From: Candidatus Formimonas warabiya
GTDB lineage: Bacteria > Bacillota > Dehalobacteriia > Dehalobacteriales > Dehalobacteriaceae
DNA: 64,000 bases
Assembly: GCF_002777255.1 (NCBI RefSeq)
Contig: NZ_CP017634.1
Coordinates: 1,376,903-1,440,902, forward strand
Direction: 5' to 3'
Under the pieces are notes generated by a model. The model worked only from the letters and a program-made list of their open reading frames with translations, had not been told where the DNA came from and did not search any database. Position 1 is the stretch's first letter, and the number at the start of each line of letters is the position of its first letter. The translations under genes and the position numbers were made by a program. Positions 60,454 to 64,000 of this stretch are shown here, piece after piece.

Positions 60454-60510
60454 TTTAATAAGCCACCTCCAAAAGAACTGGACTTGGGAACAAAAAACTG
60501 TCTGCCTCGC

Positions 60511-62211
60511 CTACTTTAAACGATCCTGAATAAACGACAGCACATTTTCCAGATCTACATGCTGCACTTCGCCGGTGGCACGAATCTTAACCTCTACCTT
60601 GCCTTCCGCCAGGGCTTTGGCGCCAACCGTAATGCGCAGGGGGTAGCCAATCAGGTCGGCGTCTTTGAATTTGACGCCCGGCCGCTCTTTGCGGTCGTCA
60701 AAGACCGCCTCCACGCCCAGCACCAGCAGGTCCTGGTAAATCTTCTCCGCCGCCGCCATTTGGTCCGTTTCCCGGTCGCTCACCGGAACCACCACCACAT
60801 GGTAAGGGGCAATGGAAACGGGCCAGATAATGCCGTCCCCATCATGATTTTGTTCAATCGCCGCCGCCATCGTCCTCCCGACGCCGATCCCGTAACAGCC
60901 CATTACCATTAATTGTTCTTTGCCGTTTTCATCCAGGTATTTGGCGCCCATGGACTTGCTGTATTTGGTGCCCAGCTTGAATATTTGTCCCACCTCGACG
61001 CCGCGGGCGGAAAGAAGTTTCTCCCGGCACTGGGGGCACGCTTCCCCGGCTTCCGCCAGACGGATATCCCAGGTCTCGGCAATGGTAAAATCCCGTCCCG
61101 GATTCACGTTCATCAGGTGATAGTCTTTCTTGTTGGCCCCGCATACCGCATTTACCAGCAAGGGTACCTCCCGGTCCGCCACGATCCGGATATTTTTCAC
61201 GCCCACAGGCCCCACAAAGCCTGCGGCAGTACCTAAATGCTTTTGAATCTGTTCATCGGCGGCCATCTCCAGGCTGATACAGTCCAGCCTGTTTTTCAAT
61301 TTGATTTCATTTACTTTGCGGTCTCCCCGGATCAGCACCAGCACAAACTGGTCGTCCGCCTGATAGCAAAGGGCCTTCAGTGTTTTTTCCGGAGAAATGC
61401 GCAGGAACCCGGCCAAATCGTCGATGGTCTTACAGTCCGGCGTATAGACTTCTTCCCTTTCTCCGGGAGCCTCGTCCTTGGGCGTCTCATCCAGGTATGT
61501 CCGGGCAATTTCTACACTGGCCGCATAGGAACAGGCGCTGCAGTATATGATTTCCGCCTCCCCGGATTCTGCCAGCACCATAAATTCATGGCTGGCATCA
61601 CCGCCGATGGCGCCGTTGTCGGCCACCACCGGGCGGAAACCTAAGCCGCATCTGGTAAATATATTCCAGTAAGCCTGATACATGAGGCGATAGCTTTCAT
61701 CCAACCCGGCTAAATCCCGGTCAAAAGAGTACATATCCTTCATAATGAATTCCCGGCCCCGCATCAGCCCAAAGCGGGGACGGCGCTCATCCCGGTATTT
61801 GTTCTGGATTTGATACAAGCGTAAGGGCAGCTGTTTATAAGATTTGATCTCGCCGCCCACCAGATCGGTAATCACCTCTTCATGGGTCGGCCCCAGGCAA
61901 AAATCCCTCCCATGACGGTCATGGAGGCGCCACAATTCATCGCCGTATACCTGCCAGCGTCCGGACTGCTGCCATAATTCCGCCGGGTGCACAATGGGCA
62001 GCATCAACTCTTGGCAGCCTGCGGCATCCATTTCTTCCCGGATAATATCCATAATTTTTTTCATCACCCGCCAGGCCAAGGGCATATATGTATAAACTCC
62101 GGCTGCGGTCTTTCGAATCATCCCCGCCCGCATTAACAGTTGATGGCTGACGATTTCCGCCTCGGCAGGCACTTCCCGCAAAGTCGGGGCAAACATTTGT
62201 GAAGCTTTCAT
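60511..62211 (-). CDS. proS: Prolyl-tRNA synthetase
   Basis: A 566-aa class II aminoacyl-tRNA synthetase of the bacterial type: motif 2 ([21 protein letters not shown]), the editing insertion (about residues 225-380), motif 3 [20 protein letters not shown], and the anticodon-binding end. GGAGG lies nine bases before the ATG. No T-box was recognised in its 141-base leader, only a small CTACAG/CTGTAG hairpin. Confidence 0.97.
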   Translation of the reverse strand: MKASQMFAPTLREVPAEAEIVSHQLLMRAGMIRKTAAGVYTYMPLAWRVMKKIMDIIREEMDAAGCQELMLPIVHPAELWQQSGRWQVYGDELWRLHDRHGRDFCLGPTHEEVITDLVGGEIKSYKQLPLRLYQIQNKYRDERRPRFGLMRGREFIMKDMYSFDRDLAGLDESYRLMYQAYWNIFTRCGLGFRPVVADNGAIGGDASHEFMVLAESGEAEIIYCSACSYAASVEIARTYLDETPKDEAPGEREEVYTPDCKTIDDLAGFLRISPEKTLKALCYQADDQFVLVLIRGDRKVNEIKLKNRLDCISLEMAADEQIQKHLGTAAGFVGPVGVKNIRIVADREVPLLVNAVCGANKKDYHLMNVNPGRDFTIAETWDIRLAEAGEACPQCREKLLSARGVEVGQIFKLGTKYSKSMGAKYLDENGKEQLMVMGCYGIGVGRTMAAAIEQNHDGDGIIWPVSIAPYHVVVVPVSDRETDQMAAAEKIYQDLLVLGVEAVFDDRKERPGVKFKDADLIGYPLRITVGAKALAEGKVEVKIRATGEVQHVDLENVLSFIQDRLK

Positions 62212-62352
62212 TTCTACTTTCCTCCAACTCTTGTTCTTTAGAAATTTATCGGGTACCGGGATCCGGTTACCGGGTACCGGGAAAAACAGGTAAACAGGGA
62301 ACTGTCTACAGTTAATGCTGTAGATGTCCTAACCTTGTCCTTGCCCTTCTTG

Positions 62353-63429
62353 TTACTTGCCGATGGTCTTTCCGGCCATCTGCAGGATTTCTTCCACCAA
62401 GGCATCCACCAGTTGGCTCTCCGGGAGTTTTTTGATCACTTCCCCTTTTTTGAACAACAACCCCACCCCGTTTCCCCCGGCAATGCCTAAGTCCGCTTCC
62501 CTGGCTTCTCCCGGGCCGTTGACCACACAGCCCATCACGGCAACGGTGAGAGGGGTTTTGATCCCGATCCGGTCCAGTTTGTCCTCCAGGGCCCCGGCGA
62601 TGGTCACCAGATCAATCTGGGTCCGGCCGCAGGTGGGGCAGGAGATCAATTCAATTCCTTCTTTGCGCAAGCCTAAAGCCCGGAGAATTTCTTTGGCCAC
62701 CACCACTTCTTCTTCCGGGTCGCCGGTAAGAGATACCCGGATGGTGTCGCCGATGCCTTGGGCCAGCAAAGCCCCGATGCCTACGGCAGATTTAATGCTG
62801 CCCCTTTTAGGCGTCCCGGCTTCGGTGACGCCCAGGTGAAAGGGGTAATCCACCTTTTGAGCCAACTGCCGGTAGGCTTCCATCATCACAGGTATGGAGG
62901 AGGCCTTCAGGGATATTTTAATGTTATTATAATTTAAATCTTCCAACATGCCAATATGTCCCAGGGCACTTTCTACCAGTGCCTCCGGAGCGGGATGTCC
63001 ATACTTGTCCAACAGCACTTTTTCCAAAGACCCGGCATTGACGCCAATGCGAATGGGCACCTGGTATGCTTTGGCCGCAGCGGCTACTTCCTGCACCCTG
63101 GCCTTTCCCCCGATATTTCCCGGGTTCAGGCGCAACCCCTGGACCCCTGCTTCGATCGACCCCAGGGCCAACCGGTAATCAAAATGGATATCGGCAATTA
63201 AAGGAATGGTGATGCCGGCCAAAATGCCCGGCAAGGCATCCACGGCCTCCTGATCCGGAACAGCCACCCGGATAATTTCACATCCGGCCTGCTCCAGTCT
63301 TTTGATCTGGCCCACCGTGGCCGCCACATCCGCCGTCTTGGTATTCGCCATGGACTGAATGGACACCGGGGCGTCGCCGCCCACCAGGACGGACCCCAAT
63401 TTAATTTGCCGTGTTTTTCTTCTCTGCAT
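62353..63429 (-). CDS. ispG: 4-hydroxy-3-methylbut-2-enyl diphosphate synthase
   Basis: An iron-sulfur enzyme of the MEP isoprenoid pathway (GcpE), 358 aa. TIM-barrel start KLGSVLVGGDAPVSIQSMANT; cluster ligands CPTCGRTQ and VMGCVVNGPGEAREADLGIAG. It follows rseP and precedes proS in the usual clostridial order. It supplies isoprenoids for undecaprenol and menaquinone. Confidence 0.97.
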   Translation of the reverse strand: MQRRKTRQIKLGSVLVGGDAPVSIQSMANTKTADVAATVGQIKRLEQAGCEIIRVAVPDQEAVDALPGILAGITIPLIADIHFDYRLALGSIEAGVQGLRLNPGNIGGKARVQEVAAAAKAYQVPIRIGVNAGSLEKVLLDKYGHPAPEALVESALGHIGMLEDLNYNNIKISLKASSIPVMMEAYRQLAQKVDYPFHLGVTEAGTPKRGSIKSAVGIGALLAQGIGDTIRVSLTGDPEEEVVVAKEILRALGLRKEGIELISCPTCGRTQIDLVTIAGALEDKLDRIGIKTPLTVAVMGCVVNGPGEAREADLGIAGGNGVGLLFKKGEVIKKLPESQLVDALVEEILQMAGKTIGK

Positions 63430-63483
63430 AGGGAAATTCCTCCCTCCGGATGGTAACTTTTTGCCCGGTTACCGTCTTTTTTA

Positions 63484-64000
63484 CTAACTAAACAGTCTTA
63501 AAATGTCCTGATAGGTGATGACCACCATCAGGGCCATGAGCAAGACAAAACCGATCATGTGGATAAAATTTTCTTTGGCCGGGTCAATGGGGCGTCCTCT
63601 TAACCCTTCCAGGCTCAAAAAGACCAGCCGACTGCCGTCTAAAGCAGGAATAGGGAAAAGGTTAATCAGCCCTAAATTGATGCTGAGAATGCCCGCAAAG
63701 GTCATTAAACTGCCCAGGCCGAAGCGGGACACTTCCCCGACCATTTTTACCACGCCCACAGGCCCGGCGACATCCGGGGCAATGGCCCCGGTGATCATCT
63801 GCACCAGGGATACGATGATCAGCTTGGTGAAATCATAGGCGTTCTGCAGGCCTAAAACAGTAGCGGAAAAAAGCCCCTTGCGCTCCCAGGACTGCATGAT
63901 GCCGATCACGCCGTAGCCGCTGGACGGGTCTTTGCGCGGCGTCACCTGAACCGTCTTCACCTGGTTGTCCCGGCTCAAGGTCAGGGTAATTTCATGCCCC
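63484..64000 (-). CDS. rseP: Site-2 protease RseP, 3' part (cut by window edge)
   Basis: C-terminal portion of a membrane zinc metalloprotease. The end of a PDZ domain (GHEITLTLSRDN), a membrane helix, the NLFPIPALDG motif (third metal ligand Asp) and two last helices are seen. The N-terminal HExxH part lies outside. It precedes ispG with a 54-base gap. Confidence 0.95.
   Translation of the reverse strand, partial: GHEITLTLSRDNQVKTVQVTPRKDPSSGYGVIGIMQSWERKGLFSATVLGLQNAYDFTKLIIVSLVQMITGAIAPDVAGPVGVVKMVGEVSRFGLGSLMTFAGILSINLGLINLFPIPALDGSRLVFLSLEGLRGRPIDPAKENFIHMIGFVLLMALMVVITYQDILRLFS

Noticed and set aside
62212-62352. T-box leader before proS
   Set aside because: Neither the T-box sequence nor a terminator/antiterminator pair is visible; only a small hairpin and GGTACC-rich repeats.

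Overview
The window looks like the chromosome of a Gram-positive, menaquinone-using clostridium, probably of the Peptococcaceae/Desulfotomaculum type. The reasons are the PolC-type polymerase, the rseP-ispG-proS-polC gene order, the small YvrJ/DUF2922/DUF1659 gene set, class I c-di-GMP riboswitches and Bacillus-type LexA boxes. Genus and species cannot be read from the sequence. No rRNA, tRNA or CRISPR array was found. Nearly everything is on the minus strand, and base composition splits the window in two: an AT-rich surface-polysaccharide island (about 1-25,500) and a GC-richer remainder.

Region 1 (about 165-24,240, minus strand) is a polysaccharide locus. It is read from an initiating phosphoglycosyltransferase (23614-24237) towards rmlAB (477-2410). 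It holds acetyltransferase and aminotransferase genes for a bacillosamine-type initiating sugar, four more glycosyltransferases, a Wzx flippase, a Wzy polymerase, a UDP-ManNAc-type dehydrogenase and two heparinase II/III-like proteins. It also encodes a dTDP-3-amino-3,6-dideoxyhexose pathway (RmlA, RmlB, FdtA-like, FdtB-like, acyltransferase). Next to the acyltransferase lies an unusual CoA-ester trio (two CitE-like lyases and a MaoC-like hydratase). An intact 1.74-kb insertion sequence with 11-bp target duplications sits just upstream of that trio, and the left end carries an IS110 transposase remnant. A c-di-GMP-I riboswitch followed by a terminator lies in the leader of the whole locus.

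Region 2 (24.2-33.5 kb) has a 1.3-kb nearly gene-free stretch, a membrane protein, and a giant Ser/Thr-kinase/ATPase/GAF/LuxR regulator. Three compact toxin-antitoxin modules (YefM-YoeB, RelB-YafQ, HEPN-MNT) and a 99-bp MITE-like element follow.

Region 3 (33.5-45.7 kb) holds a cluster of two BREX-like P-loop ATPases and a coiled-coil protein, divergent from an XPB-like helicase. A PglF-type 4,6-dehydratase completes the bacillosamine pathway. Then come a MerR/excisionase-like HTH gene, the DUF1659-DUF2922-YvrJ genes, a SWIM/SNF2 helicase and a coiled-coil protein. Three promoters here carry LexA-type boxes, two of them near-copies of each other. A 21-bp direct repeat (30887 and 38525) brackets the TA/ATPase/helicase segment and coincides with the 3' end of pglF.

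Region 4 (45.7-55.9 kb) contains a polysaccharide O-acetylation pair (SGNH-like and MBOAT), galU, a UbiA prenyltransferase with a degenerate prenyl-synthase-like partner, speH, a phosphatase-like membrane protein, a glycosyltransferase, and an 87-aa protein under a second c-di-GMP-I riboswitch.

Region 5 (56-64 kb) is core: polC (lacking the usual inserted exonuclease domain), a GT2 glycosyltransferase, proS, ispG and the 3' part of rseP, which runs off the window. Surface-polysaccharide synthesis, its probable c-di-GMP control and DNA-damage-responsive small genes are the main themes.
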